DNA from: Pseudomonas viridiflava
GTDB taxonomy: Bacteria; Pseudomonadota; Gammaproteobacteria; Pseudomonadales; Pseudomonadaceae
Assembly (NCBI RefSeq): GCF_900580865.1
Contig: NZ_UTBZ01000136.1
Span: 62,001-126,000, forward strand
Length of the DNA stretch: 64,000 bases
Direction of reading: 5' to 3'
The translations under genes were made by a program, and so were the position numbers. Under the pieces are notes generated by a model. That model saw only the letters and a program-made list of their open reading frames with translations. It made no database searches and had not been told where the DNA came from. This document shows positions 53,407-62,131 of this stretch, in pieces. Each line of letters begins with the position of its first letter. Position 1 is the stretch's first letter.

Positions 53407-54294
53407 ATGCGCCGCCTGCTCACCGGCTGTTTCGTCACCCTGCTGCTGTTGCTCAACACCCTGATCCTGATCGGGCCGTTGTTGGTGTTTGCCCTGCTCA
53501 AACTGGTGGCGCCTGGCCGCTGGCGCGATTACGCGTCGGGGGCGGTGATGTGGATCGCCGAGTCCTGGGCCGAGATCGACAAGCTGATTTTCCGCTTGTG
53601 TATTCCCACTCAGTGGGACATTCGCGGTGGCGAAGATTTGCGCGGCGACACCTCGTATCTGGTGGTCAGCAACCACCAGTCGTGGGTGGATATTCCGGCG
53701 CTGATTCAGACGCTCAACCGGCGCACGCCGTTCTTCAAATTCTTCCTCAAGAAAGAACTGATCTGGGTACCGTTTCTGGGGCTGGCGTGGTGGGCGCTGG
53801 ATTACCCGTTCATGAAGCGCTACACCAAGGCCTTTCTGGCCAAGCACCCGGAACTGGCCGGCAAGGATCTGGAAATCACCAAGCAGGCCTGCGAGCTGTT
53901 CAAGCGTCAGCCGGTGACCGTGGTCAATTATCTGGAAGGCACGCGCTACACCGCCGCGAAAAGCGCGCAGCAGCAATCACCGTTCAACCACCTGCTCAAG
54001 CCAAAGGCTGGCGGCGTGGCGTTTGTATTGGCGGCGATGGGTGAACAGCTGGATGCGATTCTCGACGTCACCGTGGTTTATCCACAGGAGCGAATTCCGG
54101 GTTTCTGGGATTTGATCAGCGGCAACGTGCCGCGCGTGATCATCGATATCAAGACCCGCGAACTCGACCCGGCGCTGTGGCAGGGCGACTACGAGAATGA
54201 TCCGGCGTTTCGCCAGACAGTCCAGAGCTGGGTCAACCAGCTCTGGAACGAGAAGGATCAGCGCATCGCCGAACTGCGCAGCGAGCGCGGCTGA
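53407..54294 (+). CDS. YihG-like 1-acylglycerol-3-phosphate O-acyltransferase family protein
   Basis: 295 residues. Membrane segment at about 8-32, then the PlsC acyltransferase motif H90-x4-D95 (NHQSWVD) and EGTR at 177-180. It would transfer an acyl group to a lysolipid at the inner membrane. ATG 53407 has AAGAG seven bases upstream; ATG 53374 is possible; further frame translates a REPIN. Confidence 0.87.
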   Translation: MRRLLTGCFVTLLLLLNTLILIGPLLVFALLKLVAPGRWRDYASGAVMWIAESWAEIDKLIFRLCIPTQWDIRGGEDLRGDTSYLVVSNHQSWVDIPALIQTLNRRTPFFKFFLKKELIWVPFLGLAWWALDYPFMKRYTKAFLAKHPELAGKDLEITKQACELFKRQPVTVVNYLEGTRYTAAKSAQQQSPFNHLLKPKAGGVAFVLAAMGEQLDAILDVTVVYPQERIPGFWDLISGNVPRVIIDIKTRELDPALWQGDYENDPAFRQTVQSWVNQLWNEKDQRIAELRSERG

Positions 54295-54295
54295 A

Positions 54296-54853
54296 TCAGC
54301 TACCGGTGCCGGTGCCCCAGATGCTGCCCAGGCTGCTCAACAGCGAACCGCCTACACCCTGCTGACCGAGATACTGCAGCAGCACCGGAGCAAACTGGCC
54401 GATCATGCCGCTGTCCATGCCCAGTGCGCTGAAGGCGTTGTTCAGGTCGTTGGTGTCTTTCACATTGCCCAGCGCGTTCTCAAGCCCAGCAGACTTGCCG
54501 GACGAACCGAGCAAGGCGCCCAGCGCCGCCAGATTGCCGCTGCCACCGGACAATTTATCGATGCCCGGCACTTCCTTGGCCAACTGCGAATAATCGGTAC
54601 TGCTCAATTGATTTTTGGCCAGACCGAGCATCGCACTGGTGCCGCCAACGGCTTGCTCCGGCGTGACATCCAGCGCGCTGAGGGCACTGAGCAAACCGGC
54701 GGTTTCCGAGGTCGGCGCCGCAGCGGCCGCCTTGTCACCGCCCTGCATCCCCGAAACTGCACCAGCCACGTCGTTCAGACTGAAACCGGCAAACACCGGC
54801 CCGGCGGCCAGGGTCAGGAGCGATGCCAAAGCAAAACCGCGTGAAATCTTCAT
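54296..54853 (-). CDS. DUF2780-family secreted protein
   Basis: 185 residues, signal peptide MKISRGFALASLLTLAAGPVFA. The mature protein is small-residue rich with LSALDVTPEQAV and LAKNQLSSTDYSQL, then GMDSGMIGQFAPVLLQYLG. It matches the DUF2780 family of periplasmic proteins of unknown role. It is convergent with the acyltransferase with only one base between their stops. Confidence 0.85.
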   Translation of the reverse strand: MKISRGFALASLLTLAAGPVFAGFSLNDVAGAVSGMQGGDKAAAAAPTSETAGLLSALSALDVTPEQAVGGTSAMLGLAKNQLSSTDYSQLAKEVPGIDKLSGGSGNLAALGALLGSSGKSAGLENALGNVKDTNDLNNAFSALGMDSGMIGQFAPVLLQYLGQQGVGGSLLSSLGSIWGTGTGS

Positions 54854-55176
54854 TCAGACATCCTCTTGCACTGTGAAAACCACCCGTGAAACGGGCAGTG
54901 AAACTGCCGGTTTGACCGGGTATCCGCCGGCATGTTCCGGCGCGGCGCATCCATTTTCATCCGGCCTGCGTATATAAAATGTGAAATCCCGGCCCCTCGC
55001 GATGCATGAGCCCTTGGCAGCCCTTGGAATTCAGAGGCTGCGATCTTTTAGGCCATTTAGTAGCGATGAATAGGCATCCTTATTTCAATTTGACCTAGAA
55101 ACCTGTCAGATCTGACAGTTGGCGGCAATCACCATCAAAGCGACCATTCCTGCTCCTTTTATGTAACGGAGTACGC
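54854..55176. other. Intergenic region before the small secreted protein
   Basis: No gene is seen. A fragment of the type II REP (AGGCTGCGATCTTTT, 55026-55040) and the 16-bp palindrome at 55103-55118 are the only features. The AT content is higher than in flanking genes. Confidence 0.6.
55103..55118. promoter_or_regulatory. Perfect 16-bp palindrome CTGTCAGATCTGACAG
   Basis: A perfect palindrome without spacer, 58 bases before the start of the small secreted protein gene. It fits a dimeric repressor or activator site; TTGACC at 55091-55096 lies a few bases before it and could be a -35 box. Confidence 0.55.
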
Positions 55177-55512
55177 ATGATGAAGCTGAAAATTATTACG
55201 GGTGTCATGGTTAGCCTAGCCATGATGAGCACCGCCTATGCAGCCACTTGCCCGACACTTTCAGTGACCGACGCCCAAGACGCGCAGGATTTCACGTTTG
55301 ACTCTGCACGCCTTAAAGACAAAGACACAACCAATTCGGTTGTCATTTGCCGGTACAACGGCAAGGGCGCCGTCGGGGCGTCGATTGGTTACAGGAACGG
55401 AACTCCGGTTACAGCGACCGGAAGCAATTGGGATAAGGATGATTGTTCCTTCAAGAAAGATGAGAAGCCTGACGTCAGCAAATGCTCGTTCAAAGAAACA
55501 AAGAAAAAATAA
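55177..55512 (+). CDS. Small secreted protein of unknown function
   Basis: 111 residues. The first 23 residues form a signal peptide (MMKLKIITGVMVSLAMMSTA then YAA). The mature part has four cysteines (ATCPTLSV, VICRYNG, DDCSFKK, SKCSFKE), enough for two disulfides, and a Lys-rich end (KETKKK), so it is probably a basic periplasmic or secreted protein. No family is recognised. Base composition is lower in GC than the neighbours. It stands alone between a palindromic site and a terminator. Confidence 0.75.
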   Translation: MMKLKIITGVMVSLAMMSTAYAATCPTLSVTDAQDAQDFTFDSARLKDKDTTNSVVICRYNGKGAVGASIGYRNGTPVTATGSNWDKDDCSFKKDEKPDVSKCSFKETKKK

Positions 55513-55521
55513 CGAGAAAGA

Positions 55522-55545
55522 AAGGGCAACCTTAGGGTTGCCCTT
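55522..55545. terminator. Bidirectional terminator between the small protein gene and fdhA
   Basis: AAGGGCAACC-TTAG-GGTTGCCCTT hairpin flanked by A-rich and T-rich sequence, between two convergent genes. Confidence 0.85.
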
Positions 55546-55560
55546 TTCCAAAGGTAAAAG

Positions 55561-56760
55561 TTACGCCGCACTAAACAACTTATGCGGATCAATCACAAAC
55601 TTCTTCGGCACGCCCGCATCAAACTCGCCATACCCTTCCGGCGCCTGATCCAGACTGATCACCTGCACGCCCACCACTTCGGCAATGTTGATGCGATCCC
55701 ACATGATCGCCTGCATCAGTTGGCGGTTGTACTTCATCACTGGGGTCTGGCCGGTGTGGAAGCTGTGCGACTTGGCCCAGCCCAGACCGAAGCGAATGCT
55801 CAGGCTGCCCATTTTCGCGGCAGCGTCCACGGCACCCGGATCTTCGGTGACGTACAGGCCCGGAATACCGATCTTGCCAGCAACGCGCACCACGCCCATC
55901 AGCGAGTTGAGCACGGTGGCTGGTGCCTCGGCTTTGACGCCGTCGTGGCCGTGGCCGCGGGCTTCGAAACCGACGCAGTCCACTGCGCAATCCACTTCCG
56001 GCTCGCCGAGCAGTGCGGCGATCTGTTCGTGCAGCGGCGTGTCTTGCGACAGGTCGACGATTTCAAAACCCTGCGCCTTGGCGTGGGCCAGGCGGATGGT
56101 GTTGACGTCGCCGACGATCACCACCGCCGCACCGAGCAAACGCGCAGAGGCAGCGGCGGCCAGACCGACCGGGCCGGCGCCGGCGATGTAAACGGTGCTG
56201 CCCGGGCCAACGCCGGCTGTTACGGCGCCGTGGTAACCGGTGGGCAGAATGTCGGAGAGGCAGGTCAGGTCGCGGATTTTCTCCATGGCCTTGTCGCGGT
56301 CCGGCAGTTTCAGCAGGTTGAAATCGGCGTACGGCACCAGCACGTACTCGGCCTGACCGCCGGTCCAGTCACCCATGTCGACGTAACCGTAAGCGCCGCC
56401 GGCACGGGCCGGGTTGACGGTCAGGCAGACGCCGGTGTGTTGCTCCTTGCAGGAACGGCAGCGCCCGCAAGCCACGTTGAACGGTACGGAAACCAGATCA
56501 CCGATTTTCAGGTTTTCGACGTCGGAGCCTTTTTCGATCACCTCGCCGGTGATCTCGTGGCCCAGCACCAGACCGGTCTGCGCCGTGGTACGGCCGCGCA
56601 CCATGTGTTGGTCGGAGCCGCAGATGTTGGTGGAAACCACTTTGAGAATGACCCCGTGCTCGATCTTGCGACCGCGCGGGTCCTGCATTTTCGGATAGTC
56701 GATTTTCTGTACTTCGACCTTGCCAGCGCCGAGATACACCACACCACGATTGCCAGACAT
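55561..56760 (-). CDS. fdhA: Glutathione-independent formaldehyde dehydrogenase
   Basis: 399 residues, zinc alcohol dehydrogenase family, the length of P. putida FdhA. Catalytic zinc ligands are C47, H68 and the adjacent E69 (GHEITGEV); structural zinc cysteines are C98, C101, C104 and C112. The NAD-binding motif is in VYIAGAGPVGLAAAA. It oxidises formaldehyde to formate with NAD (EC 1.2.1.46), removing the product of sarcosine demethylation. It follows purU on the same strand after a type II REPIN. Confidence 0.94.
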   Translation of the reverse strand: MSGNRGVVYLGAGKVEVQKIDYPKMQDPRGRKIEHGVILKVVSTNICGSDQHMVRGRTTAQTGLVLGHEITGEVIEKGSDVENLKIGDLVSVPFNVACGRCRSCKEQHTGVCLTVNPARAGGAYGYVDMGDWTGGQAEYVLVPYADFNLLKLPDRDKAMEKIRDLTCLSDILPTGYHGAVTAGVGPGSTVYIAGAGPVGLAAAASARLLGAAVVIVGDVNTIRLAHAKAQGFEIVDLSQDTPLHEQIAALLGEPEVDCAVDCVGFEARGHGHDGVKAEAPATVLNSLMGVVRVAGKIGIPGLYVTEDPGAVDAAAKMGSLSIRFGLGWAKSHSFHTGQTPVMKYNRQLMQAIMWDRINIAEVVGVQVISLDQAPEGYGEFDAGVPKKFVIDPHKLFSAA

Positions 56761-56831
56761 GCTTTCACCTCGCTGTTGTTTTTATGGAACCGCGTTGCCC
56801 AGGCAGGCAGCGCGTTGAGTGCTCGGTAAAT

Positions 56832-56907
56832 CAAAAGATCGCAGCCTTCGGCAGCTCCTACATGAATCGCATCCCCCTGTAGGAGCTGCCGAAGGCTGCG
56901 ATCTTTT
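56832..56907. repeat. Type II REPIN between purU and fdhA
   Basis: Inverted pair AAAAGATCGCAGCCTTCGGC and GCCGAAGGCTGCGATCTTTT around a spacer of about 36 bases. Confidence 0.88.
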
Positions 56908-56913
56908 AGCGGA

Positions 56914-57771
56914 CTAGAGAACGACCGTGCGATTGGCGTTGAGAAACACCCTTCTTTCAATGTGATACCCAACCGCCCGCGCCAGCGTCAGGCCTTCGAT
57001 ATCGCGCCCCTTGGCAATCAGATCCTCGGGGTAATGACTGTGATCCACCGCCTCGACGCCTTGAGCAATGATCGGCCCTTCATCCAGATCGTTATTGATG
57101 TAATGCGCCGTCGCACCAACCAGTTTCACGCCCTTGTTGTACGCCTGGTGATACGGCTTGGCGCCCTTGAAGCCCGGCAGCAGCGAGTGATGAATGTTGA
57201 TCGCTTTGCCATCGAGCTTGCGGCACAGCTCCGGCGACAGCACCTGCATGTAGCGGGCGAGGATCACCAGTTCGGCGCCGGACTCTTCGATCACCTGCCA
57301 CACCTGACGCTCCTGCGACGGTTTGTCGTTGGGGTCGAGGGGGAAATGGTAGTAGGGAATCTGGTGCCAGTCGGCCAGCGGTTTCAGATCCGGATGGTTG
57401 GAGACCACTGCCGCCACGTCCATCGACAACTGGCCGATGCGCTGGCGGTAGAGCAAGTCGTTGAGGCAGTGATCGGCCTTGGAGACCATGATCACCACTT
57501 TTGGCCGGTAGTTCGGCGCAGTCAGCTCGAAGATCATGCCGAAGGCCTGGCCGCGCTCGGCGAGGCCTGCGCGGAAGGCTTGTTCGTCAAAACCGTCGGG
57601 CTGGCGGAATTCCACGCGAATGAAAAAGCGCCCGGAGAGGCGGTCATCGAACGAGTGGTGCTCGGTGACGTAGCAACCCTGCTCGAACAGAAAACGCGTG
57701 ACCGCGTCCACGGTGCCGAGGACGCTGGGGCAGTCGGCGGTCAGAATCCATGTGTCTGGGGCGCGGCTCAT
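56914..57771 (-). CDS. purU: Formyltetrahydrofolate deformylase
   Basis: 285 residues. An N-terminal ACT domain (about 6-85) precedes a formyltransferase-like hydrolase domain. Catalytic residues by family pattern are N192 and H194 (INIHHSLLPG) and D230 (DLDEGPI). It hydrolyses 10-formyl-THF to formate and THF (EC 3.5.1.10), recycling the folate that carries the methyl carbon from sarcosine. It lies in the order sox-purU-fdhA known from other Pseudomonas. Confidence 0.94.
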   Translation of the reverse strand: MSRAPDTWILTADCPSVLGTVDAVTRFLFEQGCYVTEHHSFDDRLSGRFFIRVEFRQPDGFDEQAFRAGLAERGQAFGMIFELTAPNYRPKVVIMVSKADHCLNDLLYRQRIGQLSMDVAAVVSNHPDLKPLADWHQIPYYHFPLDPNDKPSQERQVWQVIEESGAELVILARYMQVLSPELCRKLDGKAINIHHSLLPGFKGAKPYHQAYNKGVKLVGATAHYINNDLDEGPIIAQGVEAVDHSHYPEDLIAKGRDIEGLTLARAVGYHIERRVFLNANRTVVL

Positions 57772-57813
57772 GGTGCGGTGACTCCTGTTCTTTGTGCGGG
57801 GTGTCAGGTTTTT

Positions 57814-57989
57814 CCCTCACCCTAGCCCTCTCCCAGAGGGAGAGGGGACTGACCGAGGTGTTCTTTCGAGCTACGCCGACCTGAAATTCCGAATGTGAAT
57901 GCAGATCGCAAAAACACCCGAGATCGGCTCCCTTTCCCCCTCTCCCCCTTGGGGGCGGTCCGACGTTTCGGGAGGGCTGGGGTGAGGGG
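57814..57989. repeat. Element C: single-copy repeat with terminal inverted repeats
   Basis: Starts CCCTCACCCTAGCCCTCTCC and ends with GGGAGGGCTGGGGTGAGGGG, the inverted-repeat ends of elements A and B. Inside it contains GACTGACCGAGG and GCCGACCTGAAATTC, related to element B, but no tandem copies. Confidence 0.8.
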
Positions 57990-57997
57990 GTAAGCTT

Positions 57998-58630
57998 TTA
58001 GGCTTGTACGCTCAACCCGTACTCAGCCGAAGCATCCTGCAACCACAACCACCAGTAATCCGAAAAGCTACGACGAATCAGCAGTTCCCAAGTGTCTTCA
58101 GCGGTATGGCGAATCATCAGCTGCGATTTGGCGAACACCGTGCCGACCGCTTTACCCACAGGAAAATTATTCGGGTGCACGTCATAGCTGGTCGACTTCA
58201 TCAACACCTGACGCACGTTCGGCCCGCTCAGTTCGAGCACTTGCTGGCCGCCACTGACGTTGACGATCGCGATGTGCAGATCGCCCAGCGCTTCACGCAG
58301 TTTCTGTTCGGCGGCGAACTCTTCACCGCTTGGCACGATCAGCAGCCACTCGTCCGGGCCCATCCATTGCAGGCTGGTTTCGCCTTTGACGATCACGCTG
58401 AGGGCGCCAGGCAGTTCGATGCCCAGCGCTTTATGTACGCCGGCGGCGAACGCGGCATCGTGGCCATCACCACGAATGGTCAGGTGGCCGAGGAGTTTCT
58501 TTTCCCGCACGATCACGCCGGCGTTCTTGCGGCCCTTGCCGACCAGGCTGGCGAGGTCGGCATGGTGCAGCGACGACTCGGCCTTGGCGCCGGTGGTCGG
58601 GCGTTGTTGGTAAACATTGGCTGTGGTCAT
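57998..58630 (-). CDS. soxG: Sarcosine oxidase gamma subunit
   Basis: 210 residues, SoxG family, with WMGPDEWLLIVP and the C-terminal FSDYWWLWLQDASAEYGLSV. It stabilises the flavin-containing alpha-beta complex. ATG 58630 gives MTTANVYQQRP; the frame further up runs through a REPIN. Fourth gene of soxBDAG, after a REPIN. Confidence 0.92.
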   Translation of the reverse strand: MTTANVYQQRPTTGAKAESSLHHADLASLVGKGRKNAGVIVREKKLLGHLTIRGDGHDAAFAAGVHKALGIELPGALSVIVKGETSLQWMGPDEWLLIVPSGEEFAAEQKLREALGDLHIAIVNVSGGQQVLELSGPNVRQVLMKSTSYDVHPNNFPVGKAVGTVFAKSQLMIRHTAEDTWELLIRRSFSDYWWLWLQDASAEYGLSVQA

Positions 58631-58680
58631 AAAGCACCTTCCTGAATTCTGTTGGTTCCTGCGGTGGCTGATCTGCCGCT

Positions 58681-58745
58681 TTCGCGAGCAGGCTCGCTCC
58701 CACAGGGGAACGCGGTCGAATGTGGGAGCGAGCCTGCTCGCGAAT
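58681..58745. repeat. REPIN between soxA and soxG
   Basis: Inverted REP pair about 20 bases apart, within the sarcosine oxidase operon. Confidence 0.92.
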
Positions 58746-58773
58746 AGCCGCCCGCCCACAGTTCTTGAGGCCG

Positions 58774-61700
58774 TCAGATGTTCTGTCGATCACCCTTCGG
58801 ATCGAAGAACACCGAAGAAACGATTTCCGCCTCGATCACGCTGCCATCGGCCAGCGGTGCAAACACCCGCTCACCGAGGCGCTTCAGACCACCCTTGACC
58901 ACACCCATCGCAAACGAATAACCGAGGGAGTTGTGCGCGTAGCTGGAGGTCACGTGGCCGACCATAGTCATCGGAATCGTCTGCTTGGTGTTGAACACCA
59001 GTTGCGCACCTTCCGGCAGCCACACGTTCGGATCGATCGGCTTCAGACCGACCAGTTGCTTACGCTGATCCTTCACGCAGTCTTCACGGTTCATCCCACG
59101 CTGACCGATCCACGAGAACGGTTTGGTGCGACCCACACACCAGCCCATGTTCAGGTCGTCCGGAGTCATCGAGCCGTCAGTGTCCTGACCAACGATGATG
59201 AAACCCTTCTCGGCACGCAGGACGTGCATGGTTTCCGTGCCGTACGGCGTCAGGTTGTACTGCTTGCCAGCCTCGACGATTTTCTCCAGCACGCCCATCG
59301 CGTAGTCGGCCTGGACGTTGACTTCGTACGACAGCTCACCGGTGAACGAGATGCGGAACACCCGCGCCGGCACATCGCCGACCAGACCTTCTTTCCAGGT
59401 CATGAACGGGAACGCTTCGTTGCTCAGATCAATGTCGGTCACGGCGCTGAGCAGCTTGCGGCTGTTCGGCCCGGACAGGGTCATGGTCGCCCAGTGGTCA
59501 GTCACGGAAGTGAAGTAGACCTTCATGTCCGGCCATTCGGTCTGGTGGTACAGCTCCAGCCATTGCAGCACGCGAGCCGCGCCGCCGGTGGTGGTGGTCA
59601 TGACGAAATGGTTGTCGGCCAGACAAGCCGTGACACCGTCGTCGAAGACCATGCCGTCTTCTTTGCACATCAAACCATAGCGCGCCTTGCCCACGTCGAG
59701 TTTGGTCCAGGCGTTGGTGTACACGCGGTTAAGAAACTCGCGGGCATCCGGGCCTTGAATGTCGATCTTGCCGAGGGTCGAGGCGTCGAGCAGGCCGACG
59801 CTGTCACGCACGGCTTTACATTCGCGCTTAACGGCGGCATGCAGGTCTTCGCCGTTTTTCGGGAAGTACCATGGACGCTTCCACTGACCGACGTCTTCAA
59901 ACTCGGCGCCATTTTTCACATGCCAGGCATGCAGCGCGGTATGACGCACCGGCTCGAAGATGTGCCCACAGTGACGACCGGCCACCGCGCCGAAAGTTAC
60001 CGGCGTGTAGTTCGGGCGGAACATCGTGGTGCCCATCTGCGGGATGGTCACGTTCAGCGAGCGGGCGGCGATGGCCAGACCGTTGACGTTGCCGAGCTTG
60101 CCCTGATCGGTGCCGAAGCCCAGCGCGGTGTAGCGTTTGACGTGCTCGACCGACTCGAAACCTTCGCGGGTCGCCAGTTCGATCGCCGCAGCGGTCACGT
60201 CGTTTTGCAGGTCGACGAATTGCTTCGGCGCCCGTGCAGTGTTCTTTTCATGCGGCACCTGGAACAGCGCCAGCGTCGGTTCTTCGTGACGGCTGAGGGC
60301 TTTCGGCAGCACGCCTTCGACGGTCTGGAAACCGGCTTCAGCGGCAGCACGCACGCCACCTTCAAAACCATCGGCCAGAGAATCACCGAGACCGTAGACG
60401 CCGTTGATACCACCGACGCACACGCGTTTCTGCGGTGCTTCGCCCGGTACGAAACCGAGGATGTCTTCACGCCAGGTCGGCTTGCCACCCAAGTGCGAAG
60501 CCAGGTGGACGACAGGGCTGTAACCGCCGGAACTGGCAACCACATCGCAGTCGAGCCACTCGCCAGGACTGGTCACCGAATGGGCTTTGACATCAATCGC
60601 GGCAACGCGGGCAGCGGTGACACGCTTGCTGCCACGGGCTTCGATCACGGCGCTGCCGGTCAGAATGCGGATGCCTTTGGCGCGGGCCTCTTCAACCAGC
60701 GCACCACGCGGATTGCTGCGCGCGTCGGCGATGGCCACCACTTGCAGACTGGCGTCGAGCCAATCCAGAGCAACGCGATAAGCGTGATCGTTGTTGGTGC
60801 TGAGGACGAGCTTCTTGCCCGGCGCTACGCCGTAGCGACGCACGTAAGTCGACACCGCACCGGCGAGCATGTTGCCCGGCACGTCGTTGTTGCCGTAAAC
60901 CAGCGGACGCTCGCAAGCACCGGTCGCCAGCACCACACGCTTGGCGCGGACACGGTGAATACGCTGACGCACCTGGCCGATTGGCGCACGGTCGCCTAGG
61001 TGATCGGTGAGGCGTTCGTGAATGGTCAGGAAGTTGTGGTCGTGGTAACCGTTGACCGTGGCGCGCGGCAACAGCAGCACGTCCGGGGTGTTCTTCAGTT
61101 CCGTGATGACGCTGGCGACCCAGTCCATCGCCGGTTTGCCGTCGAGGCTTTCGCGCGAGTCGAGCAGGCTGCCGCCGAACTCTTCCTGCTCGTCCGCCAG
61201 AATCACTCGGGCACCGCTGCGCGCTGCTGCCAGTGCAGCGGCGAGACCGGCCGGGCCAGCGCCGACGATCAGCACGTCGCAGTGCTGATTCATGTAGTCG
61301 TAGGTGTCCGGATCGACTTCGGTCGGCGAACGGCCCAGACCGGCAGCCTTGCGAATGTACTTCTCGTACGTCATCCAGAACGATTGCGGGTACATGAAGG
61401 TTTTGTAGTAGAAACCCGGCGGCATCAGCTTGCCGCCGACCTTGCCGAGAATGCCCATCATGTCGTTGTTGACGCTCGGCCAGCCATTGGTGCTGGTCGC
61501 GACCAGACCTTGATACAACGCCTGTTGCGTGGCGCGCACGTTGGGGATTTGCGTGGCTTCGGTCGCGCCGATCTGCAGCACCGCGTTCGGCTCTTCGGCA
61601 CCAGCGGCGAAGATCCCACGAGGACGCGAATACTTGAAGCTGCGGCCAATGATATCGACGCCGTTGGCGATCAGCGCGGCGGCCAGCGAGTCACCCTCGA

Positions 61701-61791
61701 AGCCTTTGTAGCTCTGACCGTTGAAGGTGAAGCTCAGCACTTTGTTGCGGTCGATCCGTCCACCGTTGGACAGGCGATTGGTCTGGCTCAT
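58774..61791 (-). CDS. soxA: Sarcosine oxidase alpha subunit
   Basis: 1005 residues. An N-terminal 2Fe-2S-ferredoxin-like fold (about 20-100), an NAD-binding/oxidoreductase domain with GAGPAG at 177-182 (VLIVGAGPAGLAAALAAARS), and a C-terminal folate-binding GcvT-like domain (about 600-1005). In the heterotetramer this subunit binds NAD and tetrahydrofolate, and the released methylene is passed to THF. The start overlaps the soxD stop by four bases. Confidence 0.96.
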   Translation of the reverse strand: MSQTNRLSNGGRIDRNKVLSFTFNGQSYKGFEGDSLAAALIANGVDIIGRSFKYSRPRGIFAAGAEEPNAVLQIGATEATQIPNVRATQQALYQGLVATSTNGWPSVNNDMMGILGKVGGKLMPPGFYYKTFMYPQSFWMTYEKYIRKAAGLGRSPTEVDPDTYDYMNQHCDVLIVGAGPAGLAAALAAARSGARVILADEQEEFGGSLLDSRESLDGKPAMDWVASVITELKNTPDVLLLPRATVNGYHDHNFLTIHERLTDHLGDRAPIGQVRQRIHRVRAKRVVLATGACERPLVYGNNDVPGNMLAGAVSTYVRRYGVAPGKKLVLSTNNDHAYRVALDWLDASLQVVAIADARSNPRGALVEEARAKGIRILTGSAVIEARGSKRVTAARVAAIDVKAHSVTSPGEWLDCDVVASSGGYSPVVHLASHLGGKPTWREDILGFVPGEAPQKRVCVGGINGVYGLGDSLADGFEGGVRAAAEAGFQTVEGVLPKALSRHEEPTLALFQVPHEKNTARAPKQFVDLQNDVTAAAIELATREGFESVEHVKRYTALGFGTDQGKLGNVNGLAIAARSLNVTIPQMGTTMFRPNYTPVTFGAVAGRHCGHIFEPVRHTALHAWHVKNGAEFEDVGQWKRPWYFPKNGEDLHAAVKRECKAVRDSVGLLDASTLGKIDIQGPDAREFLNRVYTNAWTKLDVGKARYGLMCKEDGMVFDDGVTACLADNHFVMTTTTGGAARVLQWLELYHQTEWPDMKVYFTSVTDHWATMTLSGPNSRKLLSAVTDIDLSNEAFPFMTWKEGLVGDVPARVFRISFTGELSYEVNVQADYAMGVLEKIVEAGKQYNLTPYGTETMHVLRAEKGFIIVGQDTDGSMTPDDLNMGWCVGRTKPFSWIGQRGMNREDCVKDQRKQLVGLKPIDPNVWLPEGAQLVFNTKQTIPMTMVGHVTSSYAHNSLGYSFAMGVVKGGLKRLGERVFAPLADGSVIEAEIVSSVFFDPKGDRQNI

Positions 61792-62117
61792 ACCTTCTCT
61801 CCCAGCGCCGTCGTGGCTGTTTTCGCCGAATCAGCCTTGTCGGTGAATTGCGGCTTGGTGCCGATCTTGTAGGTTTCAAGAATCTCGTAGGTCACGGTGT
61901 CGCGGGTCACGTTGAAGTATTGGCGGCAACCGGCGACGTGATCCCACAGCTCGTGGTGCAGACCGCGCGGGTTATCGCGGAAGAACATGTAGTCGCCCCA
62001 CTCCTCGTCGGTGCAGGCGCCTGGGTCGAGCGGGCGCGGGATGTGCGCCTGACCGGATGCGTGGAATTCCTCTTCGGAGCGCAGCTCGCCGCAGTGAGGA
62101 CAGAAGATATGCAACAT
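61788..62117 (-). CDS. soxD: Sarcosine oxidase delta subunit
   Basis: 109 residues. A zinc-binding motif at the N-terminus (MLHIFCPHCGELRSEEEFHA; C6 and C9) and further histidine/cysteine ligands (HVAGCRQYF). It is the smallest structural subunit of the heterotetrameric enzyme. Confidence 0.94.
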   Translation of the reverse strand: MLHIFCPHCGELRSEEEFHASGQAHIPRPLDPGACTDEEWGDYMFFRDNPRGLHHELWDHVAGCRQYFNVTRDTVTYEILETYKIGTKPQFTDKADSAKTATTALGEKV

Positions 62118-62131
62118 GGGGATTTCTCCTG

